A stretch of 64,000 bases of DNA from Streptomyces indicus (GCF_900100315.1 NZ_FNFF01000007.1:301968-365967), one strand, 5' to 3'; counted from the stretch's first letter, positions 54,008 through 63,279 are shown. The notes: generated by a model not told the origin, from the sequence alone. Program-made: numbers and translations.

Positions 54008-55420
54008 GTGGCCGCGCCCAGCAAGAACAACCGCAAGATCCTCGGCACGCTCTCCCTGCCCGAGCGGTCCTTCGTCGCGGAAGCCCTGCGGACCGAGACG
54101 GTCGGCGGCGTACTGCTCCTCCTCGCCGCGATCGCCGCGCTGATCTGGGCGAACACCCCGCTGAGCGACAGCTACGAGTCCGTCAGCGACTTCCACATCG
54201 GCCCGTCCGCGCTCGGCCTCGACCTCTCGATCCAGCACTGGGCGGCCGACGGGCTGCTCGCGATCTTCTTCTTCGTGGCCGGTGTGGAGCTCAAGCGCGA
54301 GCTGGTCGCCGGCGATCTGCGCGATCCCAAGGCCGCGATCCTGCCGGTGGTCGCCGCGCTCTGCGGCATGATCGTGCCGGCGCTCGTCTACGTACTCACG
54401 AACACCGCCGGCGGCGGCTCGATGGACGGCTGGGCGGTGCCGACCGCCACGGACATCGCCTTCGCACTCGCCGTGCTCGCCGTCATCGGCACCTCGCTGC
54501 CCTCGGCGCTGCGCGCCTTCCTCCTGACGCTCGCCGTGGTCGACGACCTCTTCGCGATCCTGATCATCGCGGTCTTCTTCACGGAGCAGCTGAACTTCGC
54601 GGCCCTCGGCGGCGCCTTCGTGGGTCTGGCCGTCTTCTGGCTGCTCCTGCGCAAGGGCGTACGCGGCTGGTACATCTACGTCCCGCTCGCCCTGGTGATC
54701 TGGGGTCTGATGTACAACAGCGGCGTGCATGCCACCATCGCCGGTGTCGCGATGGGCCTGATGCTGCGCTGCACCCGCCGCGAGGGCGAGCAGCACTCCC
54801 CCGGCGAGCACATCGAGCACCTCGTACGGCCCGTCTCGGCCGGACTCGCGGTGCCGCTGTTCGCCCTGTTCAGCGCGGGGGTGTCGGTCTCCGGCAAGGC
54901 GATCACGGACGTGTTCACGCAGCCCGAGACGCTCGGTGTGGTGCTCGGGCTCGTGGTCGGCAAGACGGTCGGCATCTTCGGCGGTACGTGGCTCGCGGCC
55001 CGCTTCACCCGGGCCGAGCTCAGCGACGAGCTGGCCTGGCCCGACGTGTTCGCGGTGGCCTCGCTGGCCGGCATCGGCTTCACCGTCTCGCTCCTGATCG
55101 GCGAGCTCGCCTTCAAGGGCGACGCCGTGATGACCGACGAGATCAAGGCCTCCGTGCTGCTCGGCTCGCTGATCGCCGCGGTGCTCGCGACGGTCCTGCT
55201 GAAGATCCGTAACGCCAAGTACCGGGCGATGGTCGAGGACGAGGAGCGCGACGAGGACCTCTCCGGCATCCCCGACATCTACGAGCAGGGCAACCCCGAG
55301 TACCACCTCCGGATGGCCGCCATCCACGAGAAGAAGGCCGCCGAACACCGCCGGCTCGCCGCCCTCGGTACCGGGGAACCGGGCCCCGCGGGAAGCGGCG
55401 GGGACGACAGTCCGGCATGA
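54008..55420 (+). CDS. nhaA: Na+/H+ antiporter NhaA
   Basis: A 470-residue antiporter with 12 helices. The ion-binding Asp179-Asp180 pair is in AVVDDLFAIL, and WAVPTATDIAFALAVL and GVHATIAGVAMGL are typical. The C-terminal 70 residues form a charged cytoplasmic tail (E-D-E-E-R-D-E-D, then H-E-K-K-A-A-E-H-R-R). The GTG at 54008 with CCCGGAGGAA upstream is chosen over an ATG at 53939. It exports sodium and regulates internal pH. Confidence 0.94.
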   Translation: MAAPSKNNRKILGTLSLPERSFVAEALRTETVGGVLLLLAAIAALIWANTPLSDSYESVSDFHIGPSALGLDLSIQHWAADGLLAIFFFVAGVELKRELVAGDLRDPKAAILPVVAALCGMIVPALVYVLTNTAGGGSMDGWAVPTATDIAFALAVLAVIGTSLPSALRAFLLTLAVVDDLFAILIIAVFFTEQLNFAALGGAFVGLAVFWLLLRKGVRGWYIYVPLALVIWGLMYNSGVHATIAGVAMGLMLRCTRREGEQHSPGEHIEHLVRPVSAGLAVPLFALFSAGVSVSGKAITDVFTQPETLGVVLGLVVGKTVGIFGGTWLAARFTRAELSDELAWPDVFAVASLAGIGFTVSLLIGELAFKGDAVMTDEIKASVLLGSLIAAVLATVLLKIRNAKYRAMVEDEERDEDLSGIPDIYEQGNPEYHLRMAAIHEKKAAEHRRLAALGTGEPGPAGSGGDDSPA

Positions 55421-55506
55421 TCTGACATTGCCGTAACCGACATTGAAGTCATTGCCGTGACCGACGTCGCGGTGAGGCCACGCCAGATCTGAAGAGGGAG
55501 ACCGCG

Positions 55507-55998
55507 ATGAGCGCAGCCGACGGCGGCGACCAGAGCCTGGGGCAGCTGGTCGCCTCGGCGACCAGCGAGATGTCCGCCCTGATCCATGACGAGATCGCGC
55601 TGGCCAAGGCGCAGTTGCGTACGGATGTGAAGCGGGGTGCGACCAGCGGTGGCGCGTTCATCGCCGCGCTGGCCGTGCTGATCTTCTCGCTGCCGATGCT
55701 GAGCTTCGCGCTCGCGTACGGGATCCACGCCTGGAGCGACTGGCATCTGTCGGTGTGCTTCCTGCTCTCCTTCGCCGCGAGCGTGCTGCTCGCCGGGCTG
55801 CTCGCGCTGATCGGTGTGGTCTTCGCGAAGAAGACCTCGAAGTCCAAGGGCCCGCAGAAGGTGGCCGCCTCCGCCAAGGAGACCGCCGCCGTGCTCGGCA
55901 ACGTCAAGCCGCATCCGCGTCCCGTCACCGCACCGGCCAGGGGCGAGCTGACCCGGGCCGTCGAGGACGCCAAGCCTGTGGCACGCTCGTCTTCATGA
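55507..55998 (+). CDS. Phage-holin-family (holin-X type) membrane protein
   Basis: A 163-residue protein of the actinobacterial putative holin-X/DUF1469 type. An amphipathic helix (SLGQLVASATSEMSALIHDEIALAKAQL) precedes two membrane helices (about 45-70 and 78-105) and a Lys/Ala-rich tail. Despite the name, chromosomal members are not linked to phages. Its stop overlaps the start of the next gene (ATGA), so the two are co-translated. Confidence 0.85.
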   Translation: MSAADGGDQSLGQLVASATSEMSALIHDEIALAKAQLRTDVKRGATSGGAFIAALAVLIFSLPMLSFALAYGIHAWSDWHLSVCFLLSFAASVLLAGLLALIGVVFAKKTSKSKGPQKVAASAKETAAVLGNVKPHPRPVTAPARGELTRAVEDAKPVARSSS

Positions 55999-56960
55999 CG
56001 GACCCCGCCACCGCTCCCGCGGCCTCCTCGGCCCCTTCGGCCTCCTCGGTCGTACGCCTCGACGTCCCCGGCGGACAGCAGGTGTCGCACCGGGACGTCG
56101 CGGCGAACGGGGCCCGTTTCCACATCGCCGAGATGGGCGAGGGCCCGCTCGTGCTGCTCCTGCACGGCTTCCCGCAGTACTGGTGGACCTGGCGCCACCA
56201 GCTGCCCGCGCTCGCCGAGGCCGGCTTCCGCGCGGTCGCGATGGATCTGCGGGGCGTCGGCGGCAGCGACCGCACCCCGCGCGGTTACGACCCGGCGAAC
56301 CTCGCCCTCGACATCACCGGGGTCATCCGGTCCCTGGGCGAGCCGGACGCCGCGCTCGTCGGGCACGACCTGGGCGGGTACCTCGCCTGGACCGCGGCCG
56401 TGATGCGGCCCAAGCTGGTGCGCCGGCTCGTGGTCTCCTCGATGCCGCATCCGCGGCGGTGGCGTTCGGCGATGCTCGGCGACATACGGCAGACCAAGGC
56501 CGGCTCGTACATCTGGGGCTTCCAGCGGCCGTGGCTCCCGGAGCGCCAACTGGTCGCCGACGACGGCGCGTTGGTGGGCGAGCTGATCCGGGACTGGTCG
56601 GGGCCGCGGCTGCCGGACGACGACGCGGTGGACACGTATCGCACGGCGATGTGCATCCCGTCCACGGCGCACTGCTCGATCGAGCCGTACCGGTGGATGG
56701 TGCGCTCCCTGGCGCGGCCGGACGGGATCCAGTTCTACCGGCGGATGAAGCGGCCGGTGCAGGTGCCGACGCTGCATCTGCACGGCTCGCTGGACCCGGT
56801 GGTGCGCACGCGCAGCGCGGCGGGCTCGGGCGAGTACGTCGAAGCGCCGTACCGATGGCGGCTGTTCGACGGGCTCGGGCACTTCCCGCACGAGGAGGAT
56901 CCGGCGGGCTTCTCGAAGGAGCTCGTGGAGTGGCTGAGGGACCCGGAGCCGGACCGGTAG
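55995..56960 (+). CDS. Epoxide-hydrolase-like alpha/beta hydrolase
   Basis: A 321-residue enzyme. HGFPQYWWTWRHQ holds the HGxP oxyanion motif, VGHDLGGYLAW has Asp as nucleophile (G-H-D-L-G-G), HGSLDPVV supplies the charge-relay acid and GLGHFPHEE the His. Asp at the nucleophile place points to epoxide hydrolase or haloalkane dehalogenase-type chemistry. The first 35 residues are an Ala/Ser-rich leader. The substrate is unknown. It is coupled to the holin-like gene. Confidence 0.88.
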   Translation: MTDPATAPAASSAPSASSVVRLDVPGGQQVSHRDVAANGARFHIAEMGEGPLVLLLHGFPQYWWTWRHQLPALAEAGFRAVAMDLRGVGGSDRTPRGYDPANLALDITGVIRSLGEPDAALVGHDLGGYLAWTAAVMRPKLVRRLVVSSMPHPRRWRSAMLGDIRQTKAGSYIWGFQRPWLPERQLVADDGALVGELIRDWSGPRLPDDDAVDTYRTAMCIPSTAHCSIEPYRWMVRSLARPDGIQFYRRMKRPVQVPTLHLHGSLDPVVRTRSAAGSGEYVEAPYRWRLFDGLGHFPHEEDPAGFSKELVEWLRDPEPDR

Positions 56961-57077
56961 ACAGCGCCGCAACCCCGGGCGAACACCCGTACATCGAACG
57001 GCTTTTGCCTCGCGCATAGGCCAATTGAGTGCGGCTCGTGCGGTTACCGACCATGAGGCACGGGCAGACGTCGGGGT

Positions 57078-57269
57078 ATGGGCTGGACGCACGACTACAG
57101 TGACGCAGCACGCAACCGCCGCTCGGCCTCGGCGCCGAACCCGTTCCAGGGAGGCGGCCCCCAGGGCCAGGGTCACCGGTCCTCTCAAGTGGCCATCGGG
57201 ATCCCACGCATCCTGCGCCGCCGCGCCCGCTGGGTGTCGGCCCGGCTGCGTCATACGACGCGGGCCTGA
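57078..57269 (+). CDS. Small basic Streptomyces protein
   Basis: A 63-residue protein starting MGWTHDYSDAARNRR, with a Gly/Gln-rich centre and an Arg-rich C-terminus. The start resembles small hypothetical proteins I associate with this genus, but I know no function. There is no strong ribosome site. It is convergent with marP and 42 bases away. Confidence 0.5.
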   Translation: MGWTHDYSDAARNRRSASAPNPFQGGGPQGQGHRSSQVAIGIPRILRRRARWVSARLRHTTRA

Positions 57270-57311
57270 GCACCCCTCGGGCGCGGCCTCACCCCCTCCC
57301 CCGCCGGGGAG

Positions 57312-58508
57312 TTACAGCGCGCACTCCTGGCTGTCCACCTGCTGGTTGGCCTTGAGGCCGCGGCTGATGTCCTCGCGGATCTCATCCACCGTGAGCGCAT
57401 AGCCGGTGTCCGCGCTGTCCAGGGACTTGGCGAAGATCACGCCGTAGACCTTGCCCTCGGGGGTGAGCAGCGGGCCGCCGGAGTTGCCCTGGCGGACGTT
57501 CGCGTACAGCGAGTACACGTCGCGGCGGACGCTGCCGCGGTGGTAGATGTCCGGTCCGCTGGCGTTGATCCGTGCGCGGATACGGGCCGAGCGGACGTCG
57601 TACCCGCCGTTCTCCGGGAAGCCGGCCACGATCGCGCTGTCGCCGGTCTGCGCGTCGCGCTCGGTGAACCGCAGCGGCTTCGCGTCCAGATCCGGTACGT
57701 CGAGCACGGCGATGTCGCGCTTCCAGTCGTAGAGCACGACGGTGGCGTCGTACTTCTTGCCCTCGCCGCCTATCTGGACGGTGGGCTCGTCGACGCCGCC
57801 GACCACGTGCGCGTTGGTCATCACGCGGCGGTCCGCGAAGACGAAGCCGCTGCCCTCGAAGACCTTGCTGCAACTGCTCGCCGTGCCGAGGACCTTGACG
57901 ATGGAGCCCTTGGCCTCGGCGGCGACCCTGCTGCCCGCCAGCTTGGGGTCGGGCGGGCGGACCTCGGTGATCGGCTCGTTGGCGAACGGGCTGAAGACCT
58001 GCGGGAATCCGTTCTGCGCGAGCACCGAGCGGAAGTTGGTGAACCACGTGTCGGCCTGGCCCGGCAGGGCGCGGTCGATCCCGTTGAGGATCTTGGAGTT
58101 GCGGACCTCCTTGCCGACCGTGGGCATCGTCGTGCCCGCGAGCAGCGAGCCGATCAGCCAGGAGACGAGGAGCAGCGCCGCGACGTTGACCACCGCGCCG
58201 CCCGTGGCGTCCAGGGCTCTGGCCGGGGACCAAGTGATGTAGCGGCGCAGCTTGTTGCCCAGGTGCGTCGTGAAGGCCTGGCCCACCGAGGCGCAGACGA
58301 TCACCACCACGACCCAGACCACGACGGCCGTCGTGCCCGCCTGCTCCTCGGTGAACTGCTTCCAGATCACCGGCAGTACGTAGAGCGCGACGAGGCCGCC
58401 GCCCAGGAAGCCGAGCACCGAGAGGATGCCGACCACGAAGCCCTGGCGGTAGCCCACGATGGCGAACCAGACCGCGGCGAGAACGAGCAGGATGTCAAGG
58501 ACGTTCAC
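57312..58508 (-). CDS. marP: Periplasmic-side serine protease MarP
   Basis: A 398-residue protein: four membrane helices of a CvpA-like domain (1-125), a linker, and a trypsin-like protease domain with His234 (TNAHVV), Asp265 (RDIAVLDV) and Ser343 (GNSGGPL). Cys213 and the near-terminal Cys (QECAL) correspond to the disulfide that controls the mycobacterial enzyme. MarP (Rv3671c) is needed for acid resistance; here it should respond to envelope stress. Start GTG 58508. The nudL gene lies upstream on the same strand. Confidence 0.93.
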   Translation of the reverse strand: MNVLDILLVLAAVWFAIVGYRQGFVVGILSVLGFLGGGLVALYVLPVIWKQFTEEQAGTTAVVVWVVVVIVCASVGQAFTTHLGNKLRRYITWSPARALDATGGAVVNVAALLLVSWLIGSLLAGTTMPTVGKEVRNSKILNGIDRALPGQADTWFTNFRSVLAQNGFPQVFSPFANEPITEVRPPDPKLAGSRVAAEAKGSIVKVLGTASSCSKVFEGSGFVFADRRVMTNAHVVGGVDEPTVQIGGEGKKYDATVVLYDWKRDIAVLDVPDLDAKPLRFTERDAQTGDSAIVAGFPENGGYDVRSARIRARINASGPDIYHRGSVRRDVYSLYANVRQGNSGGPLLTPEGKVYGVIFAKSLDSADTGYALTVDEIREDISRGLKANQQVDSQECAL

Positions 58509-58575
58509 CGAATCACGCCTCGCCTCGCGTCACAGTTCGCCACTCCTCGGCGGTCGGGGCCGATCGCCGGTCCGC

Positions 58576-58601
58576 GGCCGCGGAGTCCTGTCTCCGCGGC
58601 C
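58576..58601 (-). terminator. 10-bp hairpin between nudL and marP
   Basis: GGCCGCGGAG (58576-58585) and CTCCGCGGCC (58592-58601) around TCCTGT, in the gap after the nudL stop. Possible terminator, or processing site between the genes. Confidence 0.55.
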
Positions 58602-58707
58602 CCGTCCCTGGTCAGCCGTGTCACATCTGCGGTCCTGCCCCGTTCCGGAGCACGTCCCGGGTGCCTTCCCCGAGGGTGCCCGGGCAAAAGCACAGAGGCC
58701 AAGCCTG

Positions 58708-59436
58708 TCATGCGTGCCAGTCGAGAGGGACCTGCTTTGTGCGGTCCCAAGGTCTCTCCCAGCCCGCGTAGTGCAGGATCCGGTCGATCAGACCGGCCGT
58801 GAAACCCCAGACCAGAGCCTCACCGACCAGAAATGCCGGTCCTTGGTGGCCGCGCGGGTGCACCGAGGTCACGCGGTGCTCGGCGTCCGTGAGATGTGCC
58901 ACGGGAACCGTGAACACCCGGGCCGTCTCGGCCGGGTCCACCACGCCGACCGGGGTGGGCTCGCGCCACCACGCGAGGACGGGGGTGACGACGAAACCGC
59001 TCACCGGGATGTAGAGCTTCGGCAGCACCCCGAAGATCTGGACGCCCGCGGGGTCGAGTCCGGTTTCCTCCTCGGCCTCGCGCAGGGCCGCGCGCAGCGG
59101 TCCGTCGCCGGCCGGATCGCCGTCCTCCGGGTCGAGGGCGCCGCCCGGGAACGAGGGCTGGCCCGCGTGCGAACGCAGCGAACTGGCCCGCTCCATGAGG
59201 AGCAGCTCGGGCCCCTGCTCGCCCTCGCCGAAGAGGATCAGGACGGCCGACTGGCGGCCCGCGCCGCTCTCGGGCGGCAGGAACCGGCTGAGCTGGCGCG
59301 GCTCGATCGTCTCGACGGCCTTGACCACCGGGTCCAGCCACTCGGGCAGGCCCTCGCTGGATACGGCCACGTCACCGCCGTGGGTGCCGCCGGCCGCGTG
59401 GGTACCGCTGTGGGTGCCGCTGCTCGCGTGTGTCAT
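58708..59436 (-). CDS. nudL: CoA pyrophosphatase (NUDIX, NudL type)
   Basis: A 242-residue NUDIX hydrolase. The CoA-type signature is LLLMERASSLRSHAGQPSFPGG and the NUDIX box is GGALDPEDGD...REAEEETGL with an extra GDPAGDG insert. It should cleave CoA and acyl-CoA into phosphopantetheine and 3',5'-ADP. The first 25 residues are Ser/Gly/His/Thr repeats (SSGTHSGTH). In actinobacteria it sits between nth and marP, as here. Confidence 0.92.
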   Translation of the reverse strand: MTHASSGTHSGTHAAGGTHGGDVAVSSEGLPEWLDPVVKAVETIEPRQLSRFLPPESGAGRQSAVLILFGEGEQGPELLLMERASSLRSHAGQPSFPGGALDPEDGDPAGDGPLRAALREAEEETGLDPAGVQIFGVLPKLYIPVSGFVVTPVLAWWREPTPVGVVDPAETARVFTVPVAHLTDAEHRVTSVHPRGHQGPAFLVGEALVWGFTAGLIDRILHYAGWERPWDRTKQVPLDWHA

Positions 59437-59484
59437 GCCCTGCTACCCCCGTACGAAGTGCTCGGAGCTGTGAACGCCTCGCGC

Positions 59485-59556
59485 GCACCCGATCGTTCCC
59501 CTGTCACCGCGCCCGATCGCTGCTCCGTCACCGCACCCGGTCGCTGCCCCCTCACA
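59485..59556. repeat. Three 24-bp repeats aligned on the nth stop codon
   Basis: Copies at 59485-59508, 59509-59532 and 59533-59556 of GC(A/G)CCCG(A/G)TCG... each contain TCAC at the same place. The TCA of the third copy (59552-59554) is the complement of the nth TGA. Confidence 0.92.
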
Positions 59557-60379
59557 CAGCCCCCATCGGGGGCGCGGCCATGCCCGGGTAGTCCGGCGGC
59601 GGCTTCAGACGCTGGCCGGGGAAGCCGCCCTTCTCGTACTTGAGCAGCTTCTTCGCCTTCTCGGGGTCGATCTCCCCTTCCCCGTACGAAGGGCAGAGGG
59701 CGGCGATCGGGCAGGCGCCGCAGGCGGGCTTGCGGGCGTGGCAGATACGGCGGCCGTGGAAGATGATCCGGTGCGACAGCATCGTCCAGTCGCTCTTCGG
59801 GAAGATGTCGCAGATCAGCGCCTCAACCTTCTCGGGGTCCTCCTCGTCGGTCCACTTCCAGCGGCGCACGAGGCGGCCGAAGTGGGTGTCGACGGTGATG
59901 CCGGGGACCCCGAACGCGTTGCCCAGGACGACATTCGCCGTCTTGCGGCCCACGCCCGGCAGCTTGACCAGGTCCTCCAGGCGGCCGGGCACCTCACCGC
60001 CGTGTTCGTCGCGCAGCGCCCTGGCGAGGCCCATGATCGACTTGGTCTTCGCGCGGAAGAAGCCGGTCGGGCGGATCAGCTCCTCGACCTCCTCCGGGTT
60101 GGCCGCGGCGAGGTCCTCGGGCGTCGGGTACTTGGCGAAGAGGGCCGGCGTCGTCTGGTTGACCCTCAGGTCGGTGGTCTGCGCCGAGAGGACCGTGGCG
60201 ACCAGGAGCTCGAAGGGGTTCTCGAAGTCGAGCTCCGGATGGGCATACGGATACACCTCGGCGAGCGCCCGGTTGATCTTCCGCGCCTGACGCACCAGGC
60301 CGGTCCGGGTCTGCGGCGGCTTGGCTTTCCTGATCACCGGAGGGCCCGCGGCACCCGGCTCCTTGTCGCTTTTCGCCAT
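59552..60379 (-). CDS. nth: Endonuclease III
   Basis: A 275-residue bifunctional DNA glycosylase/AP lyase. The helix-hairpin-helix LPGVGRKTANVVLG carries the catalytic Lys146, and VDTHFGRLVRR carries Asp164. The [4Fe-4S] ligands are Cys213, Cys220, Cys223 and Cys229 (C-x6-C-x2-C-x5-C). It removes oxidised pyrimidines. The ATG at 60379 lacks a good ribosome site, but upstream frame is non-coding. It precedes nudL and marP on the same strand. Confidence 0.95.
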   Translation of the reverse strand: MAKSDKEPGAAGPPVIRKAKPPQTRTGLVRQARKINRALAEVYPYAHPELDFENPFELLVATVLSAQTTDLRVNQTTPALFAKYPTPEDLAAANPEEVEELIRPTGFFRAKTKSIMGLARALRDEHGGEVPGRLEDLVKLPGVGRKTANVVLGNAFGVPGITVDTHFGRLVRRWKWTDEEDPEKVEALICDIFPKSDWTMLSHRIIFHGRRICHARKPACGACPIAALCPSYGEGEIDPEKAKKLLKYEKGGFPGQRLKPPPDYPGMAAPPMGAV

Positions 60380-60592
60380 GCCACGAGGGTACGGGGAGGG
60401 GCTGACAGCGGGTGGGGTGTTGGCCGTGCCGGCCGGTTCGGGGCTCCGAGCGTTGTGGGCCCTGGCTCCCGACGGGCTCTTCGGCCGGCCCGGACCGGTC
60501 GAAGATCCCGCTCCTCGTGCGCACCGGTGAGGGCCCGAATGAGAATGGTGTCCGGACTCGAGATGCTTTGCGGAGACCTGGGGATCCCAAGA

Positions 60593-60632
60593 CCCGGAGA
60601 TCCGGAGATCCGGAGATCCGGAGATCCGGAGA
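60593..60632. repeat. Five 8-bp repeats just upstream of the kinase start
   Basis: The unit (T/C)CCGGAGA is repeated five times, ending eight bases before the ATG at 60640. The last unit supplies the only Shine-Dalgarno-like GGAG. The unit is not a multiple of three. Confidence 0.9.
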
Positions 60633-60639
60633 CCCCCAG

Positions 60640-62217
60640 ATGCTCTGCGGGAGAACTCCGGCGGCCGGAAGGGGCGCGGTGCGAGCGGAAGACGGGGCGA
60701 CCCCCGGCGCGGGGACCCCACCGGAACCCGGCGGGGGGCCGGACGCCGGGGTGCCCGGCGGGGCGGCCGGTCCGGACTCCCGGGTGCGGCAGGCCGAAGC
60801 CCGAGTGCGGCCCGAGCAGACGGCCGTACGACCGGACGGCGCCCGGACACACCCCGAGGAGGCGGACCTGCGACCGGACGAGACGGACCTGCGGCCGGAC
60901 AAGGCGGGCCCGCGACCGGACGAAGCGGACCTGCGACCTGACGAGACGGATCTCCTCCCGGAGGCGGCGGACCCGGACGCGCGCTGGCTGACGCTCGTCA
61001 TGCATCTGACGTTCTTCGTGCTGCACGGCACGGCCCTCGTCCGCTTCATCCAGCGCCACCCGGCCTCGGTCAACACGACCACGGTCATCTGCCTCGCCGC
61101 GCTCCTCGCCGTCCTGTACGCCTCCGGCGTGGGCCGTGATGCGTACACGGCGATGAACCCGTCGGCGCGGCGGCCGCAGACCTGGCGGGTCGTCTGGCTC
61201 GCCGCGGTGGTCGTGGTGTGGGCGGTCCTGGTGGACCTCGCGCCGAGCTTCGCGTGGGTGGCCGTGCCGCTGATCTACGCGGCGCTGCGGATCCTGCCGC
61301 CGGTCGCCGCGTGCGTCCTGGTGGGCGTCCTGACGATCTTCGTGATCATCGCCCAGCTGGCGCTGTCGACCCGGTTCGACCTGGACGTGGTGGTCGGCCC
61401 GGCCGCCGTGGCCGGCTTCGCCACCGCCGTGTTCCTGCACATGGAACGGCTCGCGGAGCGGCAGCGCCGGCTGATCGACGACCTGATCCGCACCCGCCGC
61501 GAACTCGCCGCCACCGAACGCCGGGCCGGCACCCTCGCCGAGCGCCAGCGCCTCTCCATGGAGATCCACGACACCCTCGCCCAGGGCCTGTCCAGCCAGC
61601 AGATGCTGCTCCAGGCGGCCGAGCGGACCTGGGGCACGGATCCGGCCAAGGCGCAGGGGCACGTCCGCGCGGCCACGAAGATCGTCGAGCACAACCTCAC
61701 GGAGGCCCGTCGCTTCGTGCACGACCTCGCACCGGCCGACCTCGCCCTGTCCGGCGGCCTGCCGGACGCGCTGCGGGCGCTGGCCGCGCGCGAGAGCGAC
61801 GAGCGGCTGCGGGTGCTCGTCCATACGGAGGGGCACATGGCCGGGCCCGATGAGGAGCCGGGACCGGGGAGCGCGGAACTGCCGGAGCAGGTGCAGGCGA
61901 CGCTGCTGCGGATCGCGCAGGGCGCCCTCGCGAACGTACGGGAACACGCCCGCGCCACCACCGCCGTCCTCACGCTGACCACCCTCGAGGACCGTGCCGT
62001 CCTCGACATCGCCGACGACGGGCGGGGATTCGATCCGGCCGCGCTGCCGGACACGCCCGAGGGCGCGCGCGGCCACGGCCTGCCGGCGATCCGGGTCCGG
62101 GTGCGGCAGCTGGGCGGGACGCTGACGGTGGAGTCCGCGCCCGGGGAGGGGACGGTGCTGACGGTGACGGTTCCGCTGGAGGAGGGCGACGCGAAGGAGC
62201 TCGGCCCCGAGAGGTGA
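60640..62217 (+). CDS. Sensor histidine kinase (HisKA_3/NarL type), no adjacent response regulator
   Basis: A 525-residue membrane kinase. Residues 1-100 are disordered and Pro/Asp/Arg-rich, ending in four heptapeptide repeats of the type (A/T)DLRPDE. About five membrane helices follow (110-265). The dimerisation/phosphoacceptor segment RLSMEIHDTLAQGLSSQQ has His310. The ATPase has DDGRGFDP and G-H-G-L-P-A-I-R-V-R-V-R-Q-L-G-G. NarL-type kinases normally sit beside a LuxR-type regulator; the neighbours are nth and crp. Start codon choice is uncertain: ATG 60640 uses a repeat-derived GGAG. Confidence 0.88.
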   Translation: MLCGRTPAAGRGAVRAEDGATPGAGTPPEPGGGPDAGVPGGAAGPDSRVRQAEARVRPEQTAVRPDGARTHPEEADLRPDETDLRPDKAGPRPDEADLRPDETDLLPEAADPDARWLTLVMHLTFFVLHGTALVRFIQRHPASVNTTTVICLAALLAVLYASGVGRDAYTAMNPSARRPQTWRVVWLAAVVVVWAVLVDLAPSFAWVAVPLIYAALRILPPVAACVLVGVLTIFVIIAQLALSTRFDLDVVVGPAAVAGFATAVFLHMERLAERQRRLIDDLIRTRRELAATERRAGTLAERQRLSMEIHDTLAQGLSSQQMLLQAAERTWGTDPAKAQGHVRAATKIVEHNLTEARRFVHDLAPADLALSGGLPDALRALAARESDERLRVLVHTEGHMAGPDEEPGPGSAELPEQVQATLLRIAQGALANVREHARATTAVLTLTTLEDRAVLDIADDGRGFDPAALPDTPEGARGHGLPAIRVRVRQLGGTLTVESAPGEGTVLTVTVPLEEGDAKELGPER

Positions 62218-62262
62218 TGGCTCGGTCCCGACAGGTGAGGCCTCGGCCCCGACAAGTGAGGA
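62200..62262. repeat. Three 21-bp repeats over the histidine kinase stop codon
   Basis: Copies at 62200-62220, 62221-62241 and 62242-62262 of CTCGGCCCCGACAGGTGAGG. Each has a TGA in the same place; the first (62215-62217) ends the kinase gene. Confidence 0.93.
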
Positions 62263-62604
62263 CAGGGCTCGACTCCCGGCCCGCCCATTTGCCCGTTTTG
62301 CCGCTTTCTCCGGGATCGCGGCGGTCCGTTCGCCAGCCGTTCGCCCACAGCAGAATCAGCCGGGGCAACCATCCCGCCGTACACCCTTGGCCAGCGCTCT
62401 CACCGGCCTGTTGGAGCTCCGGGCCTGCTCACGCGGACCCTCCCGAAAATGGCCGGATCTCGCCCGCGGGCCCCCGATTGGGCCCCCTGTCGCACTGGAC
62501 ACCTCGTCGGTACGGCAAACTTGTTGTGACTGATCACACTGTTTGCTACGTCCGGCAAGATGGGCACCACAGCCTCTTGAGCCGGTCGACATAGGAGAGA
62601 ACTC
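62218..62604 (+). promoter_or_regulatory. crp upstream region with TGTGA-N4-TCACA
   Basis: After the repeats this 387-base gap has no gene. A perfect inverted repeat TGTGA-CTGA-TCACA (62525-62538) lies 67 bases before the crp start. It resembles a CRP-family site but is two bases shorter than the usual N6 spacing. Autoregulation is plausible. Confidence 0.55.
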
Positions 62605-63279
62605 GTGGACGACGTTCTGCGGCGCGCCCCGCTCTTCGCGGCGCTCGATGACGAGCAGGCGGCGGAGCTGCGCGCCTCCATGAGTGAGGTGACCCTCGCG
62701 CGCGGCGACGCGCTGTTCCACGAGGGCGACCCGGGTGACCGCCTCTACGTGGTCACCGAGGGCAAGGTGAAGCTGCACCGCACCTCCCCCGACGGCCGCG
62801 AGAACATGCTCGCCGTCCTCGGCCCCGGTGAGCTCATCGGTGAGCTCTCGCTGTTCGACCCGGGCCCGCGCACCGCGACCGCCTCCGCGCTGACCGAGGT
62901 CAAGCTGCTCGGCCTCGGCCACGGCGACCTCCAGCCGTGGCTCAACGCGCGCCCGGAGGTGGCCGCCGCGCTCCTGCGCGCCGTCGCCCGGCGCCTGCGC
63001 AAGACCAACGACCAGATGTCCGACCTGGTCTTCTCCGACGTGCCGGGCCGTGTGGCCCGCGCGCTCCTCGACCTGTCGCGCCGCTTCGGCGTGCAGTCCG
63101 AAGAGGGCATCCACGTCGTGCACGACCTCACGCAGGAAGAGCTGGCCCAGCTGGTCGGCGCCTCGCGCGAGACGGTCAACAAGGCGCTCGCCGACTTCGC
63201 GGGCCGCGGCTGGCTCCGCCTGGAGGCCCGCGCGGTGATCCTCCTGGACGTGGAGCGACTGGCGAAGCGCTCGCGCTGA
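62605..63279 (+). CDS. crp: Crp/Fnr-family regulator Crp
   Basis: A 224-residue cyclic-nucleotide-binding regulator. The cNMP domain is residues 1-120, with the phosphate-binding cassette around GELIGELSLFDPGPRTATASA (Arg and Thr present). The helix-turn-helix is LTQEELAQLVGASRETVNKALADF. It matches the Streptomyces Crp that controls germination and antibiotic production. Start GTG 62605 with TAGGAGAG upstream. A strong terminator follows. Confidence 0.95.
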   Translation: MDDVLRRAPLFAALDDEQAAELRASMSEVTLARGDALFHEGDPGDRLYVVTEGKVKLHRTSPDGRENMLAVLGPGELIGELSLFDPGPRTATASALTEVKLLGLGHGDLQPWLNARPEVAAALLRAVARRLRKTNDQMSDLVFSDVPGRVARALLDLSRRFGVQSEEGIHVVHDLTQEELAQLVGASRETVNKALADFAGRGWLRLEARAVILLDVERLAKRSR

